Positions 1 to 8,326 of a stretch of DNA of 64,000 nucleotides are shown one piece after another. A program made the translations under genes and the position numbers. Source of the stretch: Nocardioides bruguierae (lineage in GTDB: Bacteria; Actinomycetota; Actinomycetes; Propionibacteriales; Nocardioidaceae). The first letter of the stretch is position 1, and the number at the start of each line of letters is the position of its first letter. The DNA lies in NCBI RefSeq assembly GCF_023656415.1, contig NZ_JAMOIL010000007.1, forward strand, positions 1-64,000, in the 5' to 3' direction. The notes beneath the pieces were generated by a model, which was not told where the DNA came from, ran no database searches, and saw only the letters and a program-made list of their open reading frames with translations.

Positions 1-174
1 GGGTGGGTGCTGGCCCCGGGGGGGCGCGCGGGGGGGGGGGGGCGGGGCCGCCCCCCCCCCCCCCCCCCCACGACGCGGGTCGCCCCGTCCGGGGCACCCC
101 ACCTGAACCAGGCCGGCACCCGCCGGCCGACTACCCCGGTACCTCATACGGCCGGGGAGAAAGTGAGAGATCAC
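1..174. other. Upstream region of rplQ with extreme G/C homopolymer runs
   Basis: No gene is seen. A run of 13 G (30-42), then a short GC segment, then a run of 19 C (51-69) dominate the sequence. The two runs could pair as a hairpin or form G-quadruplex/i-motif structure, and they are also classic places for sequencing error. In actinobacteria rpoA normally lies just upstream of rplQ, so this is probably the rpoA-rplQ spacer (inference). Confidence 0.6.
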
Positions 175-732
175 ATGCCTCAGCCCAGCAAGGGCCCCCG
201 TCTCGGCGGCTCCGCGGCGCACCAGCGCCTCATCCTCCGCAACCTGGCCACCGCGCTCTTCGAGCACGGCGCCATCACCACCACGGAGAAGAAGGCCCGC
301 GCCCTGCGGCCCTACGCGGAGAAGCTCGTCACCCGTGCGAAGAAGGGCGACCTGCACAGCCGCCGTCTCGTGCTCAAGGAGCTGTTCTCGGGCCTCGACC
401 CCGAGACCGACGCGGTGACCAAGTACGCCCAGCACAAGCTGTTCACCGAGATCGCCCCGGCCATGGCCGAGCGTCCCGGCGGCTACACCCGCATCACCAA
501 GATCGGCCCCCGCAAGGGCGACAACGCCCCGATGGCCGTCATCGAGCTCGTGACCGAGGCCTACGAGCCCAAGGCCAAGGCTGCTCCGGCCGCCCCGGCC
601 GCGCCCGTGGAGGAGCCGGTCGAGGAGCCCGCCGCGGAGGCGACCGAGGCGGAGGAGACCCCCGCCGAGGAGACCCCGGCCGAGGACTCCGCCGAGGAGA
701 GCACCGAGGAGACCGAGGGCGACAAGGCCTGA
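175..732 (+). CDS. rplQ: 50S ribosomal protein L17
   Basis: Large-subunit ribosomal protein that lines part of the peptide exit tunnel. The 185-aa product starts [13 protein letters not shown], the highly conserved L17 N-terminus, and the core runs to about residue 120. The last 60 or so residues are a very acidic Ala/Glu/Pro tail (repeated EETPAE) absent from short L17 proteins but common in actinobacteria. The ATG at 175 was chosen over upstream in-frame starts because conserved L17 begins there and an AG-rich stretch (GGGGAGAAAGTGAG) precedes it. A strong terminator follows at 748-783. Confidence 0.97.
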   Translation: MPQPSKGPRLGGSAAHQRLILRNLATALFEHGAITTTEKKARALRPYAEKLVTRAKKGDLHSRRLVLKELFSGLDPETDAVTKYAQHKLFTEIAPAMAERPGGYTRITKIGPRKGDNAPMAVIELVTEAYEPKAKAAPAAPAAPVEEPVEEPAAEATEAEETPAEETPAEDSAEESTEETEGDKA

Positions 733-747
733 GGCACCCCTCACCAC

Positions 748-783
748 GACGAACCCGTCCGGCGCACGCCGGGCGGGTTCGTC
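748..783. terminator. Bidirectional hairpin terminator after rplQ
   Basis: A perfect 16-bp stem (GACGAACCCGTCCGGC with its complement) closes a 4-nt loop. It lies between the rplQ stop and the convergent reductase gene, so it can serve both. No long U-tract follows, as is usual for GC-rich actinobacterial terminators. Confidence 0.8.
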
Positions 784-807
784 CGTTCCGGAGGGCTCCG
801 GTGCCGC

Positions 808-1782
808 TCAGGCGCGGGCGGCGCCCAGCGTGGCGAGCGCGGCGGCGGCGTCCAGGCTGCGGGGCGCTCCCTGGTCCCGGACGAGGCGGTGCACCGCGTC
901 CGCCACGAGCCGGTTCGCGGGCGTCGCGACCCCGTGCAGCCGGCCGAGAAGGAGCACCTCGCCGTTGAGGTGGTCGGTCTCCACGTCACCGGCACCGAGC
1001 GCCAGGCTCTGCCAGGTCGAGCTGCCCGCCTCGTCCCGCCGGACGAGGGGGCGCAGCAGGGTGCCGCGGCGCTCCCGGTCCTGCGCGGCGCTGACCACCG
1101 GGAGCCCGGCCGCGTCCAGCACCGCCTCGCCCTCGGCGCGCACGAGGTCGTCCAGGGCGTCGGCGTCCGGGGAGTCGGCGAAGGCGGCGTCGACGCCGTT
1201 GCCGAGGTTGAGCAGCAGCTTGCGGCGCTTCCAGGCCATGACGTCGGGGCGGGCGACCACGTCGAACCCGGCCGCACCGAGGTCGCGGGCCCACGCCTCG
1301 TCGGCAGCGTCGGTGCCGGTGGGGTAGCGCCCGGTGTCGAGCAGCCCCGGCCGGCCACCGCTGTGCAGCAGCACGCGGCCCGGCTCCAGGCTGGAGGCGG
1401 GCATCATCACCACGACGGCGTGCACGTCCGCGCGCAGGCGCAGCAGCCGCCGCTCGTTCTCCACCCCGTTCTGGAGGCAGAACACCGGGACGCCGGCGGG
1501 CACGCCCGCCAGGGCGGGGAGCAGCGCCTCGGTCTGCTGTGACTTCACCGCCAGCACCAGCGCGTCGCGCGCCTCGTCCCAGACCACCTCGTCGAGGTGG
1601 GCGACCACCGGTACGGGCACCGACCTCTCGGGGGCGTCGGCGACGGTGAGGCGCACGCCCTCGCGGCGCACCGCCTCGAGGGTGGCGCCCCGGGCGACCA
1701 GCAGCACCTCGACCCCGGCCTCGTGCAGGAGCGCGGCGACCGCGCCCCCGATGGCTCCTGCTCCGACGATCACGTAGCGCAC
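808..1782 (-). CDS. 2-dehydropantoate 2-reductase family protein (PanE/ApbA-like)
   Basis: NADPH-dependent ketopantoate reductase-like enzyme of 324 aa. It opens with a Rossmann GxGAxG motif (MRYVIVGAGAIGG). It also has LQNGVENE, and a KLLLNLGNGVDA segment that carries the expected catalytic Lys and Asn of the C-terminal domain. GTG 1782 is preferred because the conserved protein starts there and a -10-like TAGCGT (1790-1795, minus strand) lies 7 nt upstream, implying a leaderless mRNA. GTG 1791 is the alternative. The true substrate may differ, because actinobacteria carry several PanE paralogues and no pantothenate gene is adjacent. Confidence 0.8.
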   Translation of the reverse strand: MRYVIVGAGAIGGAVAALLHEAGVEVLLVARGATLEAVRREGVRLTVADAPERSVPVPVVAHLDEVVWDEARDALVLAVKSQQTEALLPALAGVPAGVPVFCLQNGVENERRLLRLRADVHAVVVMMPASSLEPGRVLLHSGGRPGLLDTGRYPTGTDAADEAWARDLGAAGFDVVARPDVMAWKRRKLLLNLGNGVDAAFADSPDADALDDLVRAEGEAVLDAAGLPVVSAAQDRERRGTLLRPLVRRDEAGSSTWQSLALGAGDVETDHLNGEVLLLGRLHGVATPANRLVADAVHRLVRDQGAPRSLDAAAALATLGAARA

Positions 1783-1865
1783 GTCCCTCACGCTAGCCGC
1801 GGGGCGGGCGCAGCCGTGTGCCAGGGCCGTCGGAGGTGAGGGCCGGCGCGGAGACGGCCGCGCGG

Positions 1866-2219
1866 TCAGCCCCAGGTGCGCTCGAGGAGCCGCTGGGTCT
1901 CGGCGAGGCTCAGGCCGCGCTCGCGTGCTGCGTCCACGAGGGCGCCGGCGTGCGCCGCGAGGAGACCGTCGGTGCCGCGCTGCTGCTTGACGAACGTGCC
2001 GCGGCGGCCCTCGGTCACCACGACCCCGGCGGCCTCCAGGGCGCGGTAGGCCTTGGCCACGGTGTTCGCGGCCAGGCCCAGCTGCTCCGCGGCGGCGCGC
2101 ACCGGCGGCAGCCGCGTGCCCACCGGCAGGTCGCCGGACGCAGCACGGTCGGCGACCTGGAGCCGCAGCTGCTCGGAGGCGGGCTCGGGGGAGTGCGGGT
2201 CGAGCGGGAGGAGGGCCAC
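1866..2219 (-). CDS. GntR-family (YtrA-like) transcriptional regulator
   Basis: Short GntR-type DNA-binding protein of 117 aa. The winged HTH occupies about residues 15-80 (LPPVRAAAEQLGLAANTVAKAYRALEAAGVV, then the wing GRRGTFV). Only a ~35-residue helical tail follows, typical of the YtrA subfamily, which usually regulates nearby ABC transporters. No transporter is adjacent here, so the target is unknown. The GTG start at 2219 has a -10-like TAGGCT 6 nt upstream and no Shine-Dalgarno, so it is probably leaderless. Confidence 0.85.
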   Translation of the reverse strand: MALLPLDPHSPEPASEQLRLQVADRAASGDLPVGTRLPPVRAAAEQLGLAANTVAKAYRALEAAGVVVTEGRRGTFVKQQRGTDGLLAAHAGALVDAARERGLSLAETQRLLERTWG

Positions 2220-2225
2220 GCGCCC

Positions 2226-2231
2226 AGCCTA
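2226..2231 (-). promoter_or_regulatory. -10 element of a leaderless promoter (GntR gene)
   Basis: TAGGCT on the minus strand lies 6 nt before the GTG start, placing the transcription start at or next to the start codon. Confidence 0.5.
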
Positions 2232-2305
2232 GGGGCGCGGGGTGCCCGGTCGGCGGCGCCGGGGCGCCCGAGCGGCACACCGGGACCGCCCTGGTCCTGA
2301 CCGAG

Positions 2306-2335
2306 GTGACCCGCGTCGCACCCGCGTGCTAGAAC
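2306..2335 (+). promoter_or_regulatory. Leaderless promoter of the PfkB kinase gene
   Basis: A -35-like GTGACC (2306-2311), an 18-nt spacer and a -10 TAGAAC (2330-2335) sit 6 nt before ATG 2342. There is no ribosome binding site, so transcription probably begins at the start codon. Confidence 0.55.
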
Positions 2336-2341
2336 CGGCGC

Positions 2342-3253
2342 ATGGAGCGTGACCTCCTCGTCGTCGGCGAGGCCCTCGTGGACGTGGTGCACACCCCCGA
2401 CGGCGCCGTCGTCGCCCGGCCCGGCGGGAGCGCGGCCAACGTGGCCGTGGCCCTCTCGCGGCTGGGTCGGCCCGTCCGGTTCGCCACGGCCTTCACCGGC
2501 GACGAGCACGGCACGATGCTGGCCGAGCACCTCGACCGCAACGGCGTGCTGCTCGCCTCGGACCCGGCCGTGATCGACCACTCCTCCTCCGCGGTGGCGA
2601 CCATCGCCGAGGACGGCTCGGCCAGCTACGACTTCGACCTCGAGTGGCGCATCGGCGAGGTGCCGAGCGACCCGCCGCCGCTGGCCGTCCACGTGTGCTC
2701 GATCGGTGCCGTGCTGGCCCCCGGCGCCGAGCAGGTGCGGGCGGTCGCCGCCGTCGCGCGCCCCGACGCCACCATCACCTACGACGTCAACGCCCGGCCC
2801 AGCATCACCGGCACGGGGCCGGACGTCGTGGCGGCCACCGAGGCCGTGGTGGCCCTCGCGGACCTGGTGAAGCTCTCCGACGAGGACCTCGACCACCTCT
2901 GGCCCGGCCTGGGCCTCGACGCCGGCGCCGCCCACCTGCGCGCCCTGGGGGCGTCGGTGGTCGTGGTGACCCGCGGTGCCGACGGCGCCTCGTGGTTCGA
3001 CTCCGCCGGCCGCACGGACGTGCCCGGACGCCGGGTCACGGTCGCCGACACCATCGGTGCAGGCGACACGTTCTCCGCGGCGCTGGTCGACGGCCTGGCC
3101 GGGCTCGGTCGCCTGGGCGGGCGCATCGGCGACTTGGCTCGGGGCGAGATCGAGGGCCTGCTCGCGCACGCCGCCGCGGCGGCCGCGGTCACCGTCTCCC
3201 GGCCCGGCGCGGACCCGCCGACCCGCGCGGAGCTGGATGCCGCGGAGGCCTGA
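2342..3253 (+). CDS. PfkB-family carbohydrate kinase (fructokinase-like)
   Basis: Cytoplasmic ATP-dependent sugar kinase of 303 aa, the normal length for the ribokinase/fructokinase family. The N-terminal signature GGSAANVAVALSRLG lies near residue 28 and the C-terminal signature DTIGAGDTF near residue 236; its GAGD Asp is the catalytic base. The lid strand and substrate pocket look intact. The substrate cannot be fixed from sequence; fructose or a similar ketose is the usual call. It ends 4 bp from the convergent flavoprotein gene. The start is leaderless. Confidence 0.85.
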   Translation: MERDLLVVGEALVDVVHTPDGAVVARPGGSAANVAVALSRLGRPVRFATAFTGDEHGTMLAEHLDRNGVLLASDPAVIDHSSSAVATIAEDGSASYDFDLEWRIGEVPSDPPPLAVHVCSIGAVLAPGAEQVRAVAAVARPDATITYDVNARPSITGTGPDVVAATEAVVALADLVKLSDEDLDHLWPGLGLDAGAAHLRALGASVVVVTRGADGASWFDSAGRTDVPGRRVTVADTIGAGDTFSAALVDGLAGLGRLGGRIGDLARGEIEGLLAHAAAAAAVTVSRPGADPPTRAELDAAEA

Positions 3254-3257
3254 GCCG

Positions 3258-4940
3258 CTACTCCGGCTCGGGTGCCAGCCACGCGTGCACGAGCGGCACG
3301 ACCGAGGCGCCCTCGCCGCTGGCGGAGGCCACGCGCTTCATCGACCCGGCCCGCACGTCGCCCGCGGCGAAGACGCCGGGCACGGTGGTGGCGAGGTTCT
3401 CCGGGGGCAGCCCGTCGGTCCACCGCTCGCGGGGGACGTCGCGGCCGGTGAGCACGAAGCCGCGCTCGTCGCGGGCCACCTGCGCAGGCAGCCAGTCGCA
3501 GTGGGGCTCCGCGCCCAGCAGCAGGAACAGCCCCTGGGCGGGCACGCGCTCGGTGCTGCCGTCCGTGGTGCAGGTGAGCTCGGGCCACTCCAGGCGCGCG
3601 TCGCCGCCGCCGTCGGTGACCTCGGTGCAGGTCCGCACCGCGATGCGCTCGTGGTAGTCGATCTCGGTGATCAGGTACTGGCTCATGGTCTCGGTCAGCG
3701 CCGGCCGTCGGACGAGGATGGTGACCGACCGGGCGAAGCGGGCCAGGTGCACCGCGGCCTGACCGGCGGAGTTGCCGCCGCCCACGACGTAGACGTCCGC
3801 GCCCTCCATCTCCCGGGCGGCGCTCATGGCGGCGCCGTAGAAGACGCCGCGCCCGACCAGCTGCTCGACGGGGTCGACGCGGAGCTTGCGGTAGGCGACG
3901 CCGGTGGCGACCACGACCGACCGCGCCGAGACGTGGCCGCCGGCGGTGCGCAGCACGTGCGGGGCGCCGTCCTCGCCCGGCTCCATGCCCTCCACGCGCC
4001 AGCCCGTGACGAACCGGGTGCCGAAGCGCAGCGCCTGGTTGCGGGCGCGCTGCGCCAGCCGCATGCCGGAGATGCCGCGGGGGAAGCCCAGGTAGTTGCG
4101 GATCATCGAGCTGGTGCCGGCCTGCCCGCCGATGGCCTCGGCCTCCAGCACCACGACCGAGAGCCCCTCGGAGGCGGCGTACACCGCGGCCGCCAGCCCG
4201 GAGGGCCCACCACCGACGACGCAGACGTCGACCGTGCCGGGCACGTCCACGCCCTCCGCCGACCCGTAGAACGTGGCGGCCACCTTCTGGGCGGTGGCGG
4301 CCTGGACGGCGGGGCGGTTCATCGCCACGACCAGCGGGTAGGCCGGGTCCTCGCCGACCTCGGCGGCGTGGGCCTGCCGCACGGCCAGCCCGACCTCGGA
4401 CTCGGGGTCGTAGACGCGGTAGGGCATGCCCATCCGGTCCAGGAAGTCGCGCACGCCGTGCAGGTCGGGGTGCAGGCCGTCGCAGAGGATCTTGACGCTC
4501 ACCACCTCGGGCCCGGCAGCGGTCGAGGCCCAGTCGCTGAGAAGCTCCGTGATCGCCTGGTGGAACTCCTCGTCCCGGATGCCGCGGGGCATCAGCAGGT
4601 AGGCGTCGTACTTGCCCTTGGCCATCGCCGGCCGCAGCCGCTCGGCCTCGGCCAGGAAGAGCTCCCAGTGCGCGGCGACGACCCGGCGGGCGTGGGGTGC
4701 CAGCGACCGCAGGCGGGCGAACGCCGCCACCGGGTCCGCGTCCGGCAGCACCGCGTCGGTGGCGACCAGGGCCAGTGCCCCGCCGTCGTCCCGGATGCCG
4801 GCGACGACCCGCTCGGCCTCCTCCAGGCTGCGCACCGCGCGCACGTCGTACTCGCCGGTGTAACGGGCGAAGCCGGCGCGCAGGTCGCCGAGGTGCTGGT
4901 CGGCGACCAGCAGCAGGACCGGGGGCGGGGTGGTGCTCAC
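3258..4940 (-). CDS. Response-regulator-like / thioredoxin-reductase-like fusion flavoprotein
   Basis: A 560-aa fusion. Residues ~5-130 resemble a receiver domain (LLLVADQH, then ALALVATDAVLPDAD where the phospho-acceptor Asp would be). Residues ~130-230 form a linker domain with a thioredoxin-like look (ILCDGLHPD, FLDRMGMPYRVYD). From ~240 follows a two-dinucleotide-binding reductase domain with GGGPSGLAAA for FAD, GGGNSAGQAA for NADPH and the C-terminal FAD motif GVFAAGDVR. The redox CxxC expected just before the NADPH motif is replaced by AAMS, so it cannot act as a classical thioredoxin reductase. The GTG 4940 start is leaderless (TAGGCT 7 nt upstream). Confidence 0.85.
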   Translation of the reverse strand: MSTTPPPVLLLVADQHLGDLRAGFARYTGEYDVRAVRSLEEAERVVAGIRDDGGALALVATDAVLPDADPVAAFARLRSLAPHARRVVAAHWELFLAEAERLRPAMAKGKYDAYLLMPRGIRDEEFHQAITELLSDWASTAAGPEVVSVKILCDGLHPDLHGVRDFLDRMGMPYRVYDPESEVGLAVRQAHAAEVGEDPAYPLVVAMNRPAVQAATAQKVAATFYGSAEGVDVPGTVDVCVVGGGPSGLAAAVYAASEGLSVVVLEAEAIGGQAGTSSMIRNYLGFPRGISGMRLAQRARNQALRFGTRFVTGWRVEGMEPGEDGAPHVLRTAGGHVSARSVVVATGVAYRKLRVDPVEQLVGRGVFYGAAMSAAREMEGADVYVVGGGNSAGQAAVHLARFARSVTILVRRPALTETMSQYLITEIDYHERIAVRTCTEVTDGGGDARLEWPELTCTTDGSTERVPAQGLFLLLGAEPHCDWLPAQVARDERGFVLTGRDVPRERWTDGLPPENLATTVPGVFAAGDVRAGSMKRVASASGEGASVVPLVHAWLAPEPE

Positions 4941-4947
4941 AGGGTGC

Positions 4948-4953
4948 AGCCTA
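4948..4953 (-). promoter_or_regulatory. -10 element of a leaderless promoter (flavoprotein gene)
   Basis: TAGGCT on the minus strand, 7 nt before GTG 4940. Confidence 0.45.
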
Positions 4954-4978
4954 GGCAGGTGCCGGTTCGCTCGGCCGG

Positions 4979-5030
4979 GTGCACGGCTCGGTGCACGGCT
5001 CGGTGCACGGTGCGGGGCACGGTGCGGCGC
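4979..5030. repeat. Short tandem repeat of GTGCACGGCTCG type
   Basis: About two and a half copies of a 12-bp unit built on GTGCACGG, followed by degenerate GGGCACGG and GTGCGG copies. It sits in the divergent spacer between the flavoprotein gene and the membrane protein gene, just before a 7-2-7 inverted repeat. Confidence 0.6.
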
Positions 5031-5031
5031 G

Positions 5032-5047
5032 TACCCCAGGGTGGGGA
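5032..5047. promoter_or_regulatory. 7-2-7 inverted repeat (NarL-box-like), copy 1
   Basis: TACCCCA-GG-GTGGGGA matches the inverted repeat found in front of the EPS genes. It lies 68 bp before the start codon of the membrane protein gene at 5100 and about 40 bp upstream of its -10 (5087-5092). It is the only copy outside the EPS island and may be a chance match. Confidence 0.4.
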
Positions 5048-5086
5048 GCGGGGCCGCTTCCCGCGCGTGGGCCGGCCGCGGCGCCC

Positions 5087-5092
5087 TACGGT
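5087..5092 (+). promoter_or_regulatory. -10 element of a leaderless promoter (membrane protein gene)
   Basis: TACGGT ends 7 nt before ATG 5100. The same hexamer precedes the NAD(P)HX gene at 58133. Confidence 0.45.
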
Positions 5093-5099
5093 GCCGGGC

Positions 5100-5918
5100 A
5101 TGGAGACGGGTGCGGGGCGGGTGCGGCTCGTGGGGGCGGTCGTGGTCGTCGCGGGCCTGGTCGCCGGCCTGGTGCTGGCCACGGACGGCCTGGGGCGCGT
5201 CGGCGGGGCGTGGACGGCGGGCGGGCCGACGGTCTACGGGCCGCTGCAGGTGCTGCTGGCCGCGACGACCCTCGGCGCGGGCCTCGTCCTGCTGATGCGC
5301 CGGGGAGCCGTGGTCACCGGGGCCGCCCTCGGCGTGGCCGGGCTGTGCACCGCCCAGCTGGCCGGCACCGGCCTCGTCGCCACCCGACGCTGGCCGCTGT
5401 ACCGGGGGTGCTGCTCCACGGAGCAGATCACGGCCGAGCCGCTGGTCACGGCGCTGGCCGCGCTCCTGGCGGTGGTCTGCGGGCTCGCTGCCGCGACCTG
5501 CCTGGTCCTGCTGGTGCGCGGCCCGTACGCGACGTGGTCGCAGCCCGTGGCCGTCCGCGCGACCGGCGTGGCGGCGGGCGTGGTGGTGCTGGTCGTGGGG
5601 CCGGTGCTCGTGACGGGGCTGCTGACGGGCGGCTCGGGTGACCGTGCCGACCTGCTGGCCTGGACCCTGGCGTGCTCGCTCCCCATCGGTGCCGCGCTCG
5701 CGCTGTCGTCGGCGCTGCCGCGTCCGGCGGCGTGGACGGTGCTGGCGGTCGTGGTCGCCGGGGCCCTCGCGGCGTCGCTGGGGACCTCGTTCCTCGAGAC
5801 CCGGCTGCCGTGGGGCGGCGCCCGGGCGCTGGTGGTGGCCGCCGCGGTCGTCGTGGCGCTCTCGCGCACGCTGCCGCAGCCGCGGCCCGCCCGCCTGGCG
5901 ACAGACGCCCCCGGGTAG
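5100..5918 (+). CDS. Integral membrane protein of unknown function
   Basis: A 272-aa hydrophobic protein with about seven predicted membrane segments (first VRLVGAVVVVAGLVAGLVLA at ~8-28; others near 45, 63, 115, 145, 175, 205 and 230). A short non-membrane loop carries LYRGCCSTEQ with a Cys pair. No family is recognised. The ATG at 5100 is set by the first hydrophobic helix and by a -10 seven nt upstream. It precedes truA by 50 bp but need not share its function. Confidence 0.7.
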   Translation: METGAGRVRLVGAVVVVAGLVAGLVLATDGLGRVGGAWTAGGPTVYGPLQVLLAATTLGAGLVLLMRRGAVVTGAALGVAGLCTAQLAGTGLVATRRWPLYRGCCSTEQITAEPLVTALAALLAVVCGLAAATCLVLLVRGPYATWSQPVAVRATGVAAGVVVLVVGPVLVTGLLTGGSGDRADLLAWTLACSLPIGAALALSSALPRPAAWTVLAVVVAGALAASLGTSFLETRLPWGGARALVVAAAVVVALSRTLPQPRPARLATDAPG

Positions 5919-5968
5919 GCCGCCCGGCAGATGCCGGTTCCCGCGCCCGGGTGCGGGAGGATGGGGCC

Positions 5969-6889
5969 GTGCGCCTGCGGATCGACCTCGCCTACGACGG
6001 CACCGACTTCTCGGGCTGGGCGAGCCAGCCGGGGCTGCGCACGGTCCAGGAGACCGTCCAGGAGGCCCTCGGCACCGCCCTGCGCACCGACCCGGTGCCG
6101 GTCACCTGCGCCGGCCGCACCGACTCCGGGGTGCACGCCCGCGGCCAGGTGCTGCACGTCGACGTGGACGAGGCGGTGCTGGCCTCCTCGGCCGGACGCT
6201 CGCCCGTGGCACCGACCGACGCGCTCGTGCGCCGGCTCAACGGCATCCTGCCCGCCGACGTGGCGGTGCGCGCCGTGGCCTCCGTGCCCGACGCCTTCGA
6301 CGCGCGGTTCTCGGCCCTGTGGCGCCGCTACGCCTACCGCGTGAGCGACAGCCCGGCCACCCTCGATCCGCTGGCCGTGCGGCACGTGCTGCGCTGGTCC
6401 CGACCGCTCGACGTGCCGCTCATGGCCCGGGCCGCCGAGACCCTCCAGGGCCGCCACGACTTCGCCGCCTTCTGCAAGGCCCGCGAGGGCGCGACCACCA
6501 TCCGCACCCTCGAGCACTTCACCTGGGCCCGGGACGAGGCGGGGCTGGCCGTCGCGCACGTGCGTGCCGACGCCTTCTGCCACTCGATGGTGCGCGCGCT
6601 CGTGGGGTGCCTGCTCGCCGTGGGGGAGGGCCGCCGCCCGGTGGAGTGGCCCGCCGCCGTCCTCGCCGCCGGGGAGCGCACCTCCCACGTGGCCGTCGCC
6701 CACGCCCACGGGCTGGTGCTGGAGGAGGTGGCCTACCCTGCCGACGCGGACCTGGGCGCCCGCAACGAGCGCACCCGGGCACGGCGGCGCGCCGACGAGG
6801 TCGCGGGCCACGCCTGCCCCGACATCGAGCCCGACACCCAGCCCGACGAGGGCCCGGACGACAGCGAGCACGAGGGGGACCGCGGATGA
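5969..6889 (+). CDS. truA: tRNA pseudouridine(38-40) synthase TruA
   Basis: Isomerises uridines 38-40 in the anticodon stem-loop of many tRNAs. The 306-aa protein begins MRLRIDLAYDGTDFSGWASQ, a textbook TruA start, and has the catalytic Asp in GRTDSGVHA at residue 52. RYAYRV and the SMVRALVG segment of the C-terminal half are present. A ~40-residue acidic C-terminal tail is additional. GTG 5969 is preceded by GGGAGGAT with good spacing. The stop overlaps the methyltransferase start (ATGA). Confidence 0.95.
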   Translation: MRLRIDLAYDGTDFSGWASQPGLRTVQETVQEALGTALRTDPVPVTCAGRTDSGVHARGQVLHVDVDEAVLASSAGRSPVAPTDALVRRLNGILPADVAVRAVASVPDAFDARFSALWRRYAYRVSDSPATLDPLAVRHVLRWSRPLDVPLMARAAETLQGRHDFAAFCKAREGATTIRTLEHFTWARDEAGLAVAHVRADAFCHSMVRALVGCLLAVGEGRRPVEWPAAVLAAGERTSHVAVAHAHGLVLEEVAYPADADLGARNERTRARRRADEVAGHACPDIEPDTQPDEGPDDSEHEGDRG

Positions 6890-7494
6890 GCACGGACGAC
6901 GCGGAGCACTACTTCACCGCCGACCCGAGCGTGCCCTTCGCGCGCACTCGGGTCGAGACGCACGTGTGGGGCCAGGACCTGGCGCTGAGCTCCGGGTCGG
7001 GCGTGTTCGCCCACGGCCGGCTCGACATCGGCACCTCGGTGCTCTTCCGCGAGACCGAGCCGCCCACCGCCCCGCGGCTGCTCGACCTGGGCTGCGGCTA
7101 CGGCGTGATCGGCCTCGCGGCCGCGCTGGCCTCGCCGACGTCCCACGTGACCAGCGTGGACGTCAACGAGCGCGCCCTGATGCTGACCCGGGGCAACGCC
7201 GCCGACCTGGGCGTCGAGGACCGCGTCACGGCCTGCCTGCCCGACGAGGTGCCGGCGGAGGCGGAGTTCGACGAGATCTGGTCGAACCCGCCCATCCGCA
7301 TCGGCAAGCAGGCGCTGCACGAGCTGCTGCTGCGGTGGCTCCCGCGGCTCGCGCCGGGCGGCCGGGCCGTGATGGTGGTCGGCAAGAACCTCGGTGGCGA
7401 CTCGCTCCAGCGGTGGCTGGGCGAGCAGGGCTGGCCGACCGAGCGGATCGCCAGCGCGAAGGGGTTCCGCGTCCTGGAGACCCGCCGCGCCTGA
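6886..7494 (+). CDS. Class I SAM-dependent methyltransferase (RsmC-like)
   Basis: 202-aa methyltransferase with motif I LLDLGCGYGVIGLA, motif II VTSVDVNERAL and the catalytic SNPPIRIGK motif typical of N-methyltransferases acting on guanine or adenine. The best family match is the single-domain RsmC/RlmG type that methylates 16S or 23S rRNA guanine N2. It is translationally coupled to truA by a 4-bp overlap, consistent with RNA modification. The exact rRNA position cannot be assigned. Confidence 0.85.
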   Translation: MSTDDAEHYFTADPSVPFARTRVETHVWGQDLALSSGSGVFAHGRLDIGTSVLFRETEPPTAPRLLDLGCGYGVIGLAAALASPTSHVTSVDVNERALMLTRGNAADLGVEDRVTACLPDEVPAEAEFDEIWSNPPIRIGKQALHELLLRWLPRLAPGGRAVMVVGKNLGGDSLQRWLGEQGWPTERIASAKGFRVLETRRA

Positions 7495-7497
7495 GGC

Positions 7498-8199
7498 CTA
7501 CGGCGTGATCGCGTGCGCCAGGACGCCGGCGGCGCGCTCGTCGGTGCAGGGGAGCCGCTTCCACACCTGGAGCAGCAGGTCGCCCGCGGTGCCGGTGAGC
7601 TCGACGGCGTCCTCGACGTCACCGATGACGACCGGGCCGGTCTCGGCCAGCAGCCCGGCGGGCAGGTCCGTGGGGACGAGCCGCAGCGCCGTGGTGAGCA
7701 TGTCGCAGCGGGCGAGCCGCACCTGGCGCGGGTAGAACATCGAGGCCACCTCGTCCAGGGCGTCCCAGGCGAGCGCCGGGTCGACGTGCCACTCGTCCTC
7801 GCGGCCGGCGGCCGCGAGCAGGTCGCGGGTGTGCAGCAGCGTCTCGTGGGTCTGGCGGCGCTGCCACCAGCCGGCGGTGCCGGCGCCGCGCCCGAAGGTC
7901 CATGCCTCGGCATCGTCCGGCGTGCTGCGCAGCACCGCGAGCAGCGCCTCGGCGTGCCCGCGGTACCAGCCGGGGAGCAGCGAGAGGTCGGCCGGCGTGG
8001 AGTCGAGCAGCGGTGCCTCCGGGTTGCCCTCGAGGATCGCGTGGCGGGCCCAGGAGTGGACGCTGGCCAGGTGCTCCACGAGGTCGACGACCGCCCAGTC
8101 GGGGCAGGCGGGCACGGGGAGCGTCGGGTCGACCTCGGCCGTCAGCGCCGCGAAGCGCTCCACGGCCGAGGCGAGCAGGTCGGTGAACGGGTGCTGCAT
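7498..8199 (-). CDS. Maleylpyruvate isomerase / DinB-like family protein (TIGR03083-like)
   Basis: A 233-aa protein of the mycothiol-dependent metalloenzyme superfamily. The N-terminal bundle shows VPACPDWAVVDLVEHLASVHSWA and the WWQRRQTHETLLHTRDL helix, whose histidines match the metal-binding positions of the DinB/MDMPI fold. The C-terminal half (~130-233) resembles the MDMPI C-terminal domain. Members use mycothiol in actinobacteria, but most are uncharacterised. An SD-like GAGAGGATC precedes the ATG. It is convergent with the methyltransferase, with a 3-bp gap. Confidence 0.8.
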   Translation of the reverse strand: MQHPFTDLLASAVERFAALTAEVDPTLPVPACPDWAVVDLVEHLASVHSWARHAILEGNPEAPLLDSTPADLSLLPGWYRGHAEALLAVLRSTPDDAEAWTFGRGAGTAGWWQRRQTHETLLHTRDLLAAAGREDEWHVDPALAWDALDEVASMFYPRQVRLARCDMLTTALRLVPTDLPAGLLAETGPVVIGDVEDAVELTGTAGDLLLQVWKRLPCTDERAAGVLAHAITP

Positions 8200-8326
8200 G
8201 CAACGATCCTCTCAGGCGTCTCTCACCCTGGCACCCGGTCGTGAGTCTTCCCTCAGGCCGGCACCGGCACCGGGCCCCGCGATATCGAGGTGACCCACCG
8301 CGTCGGATGGGGGAGGATCGTGCCCC

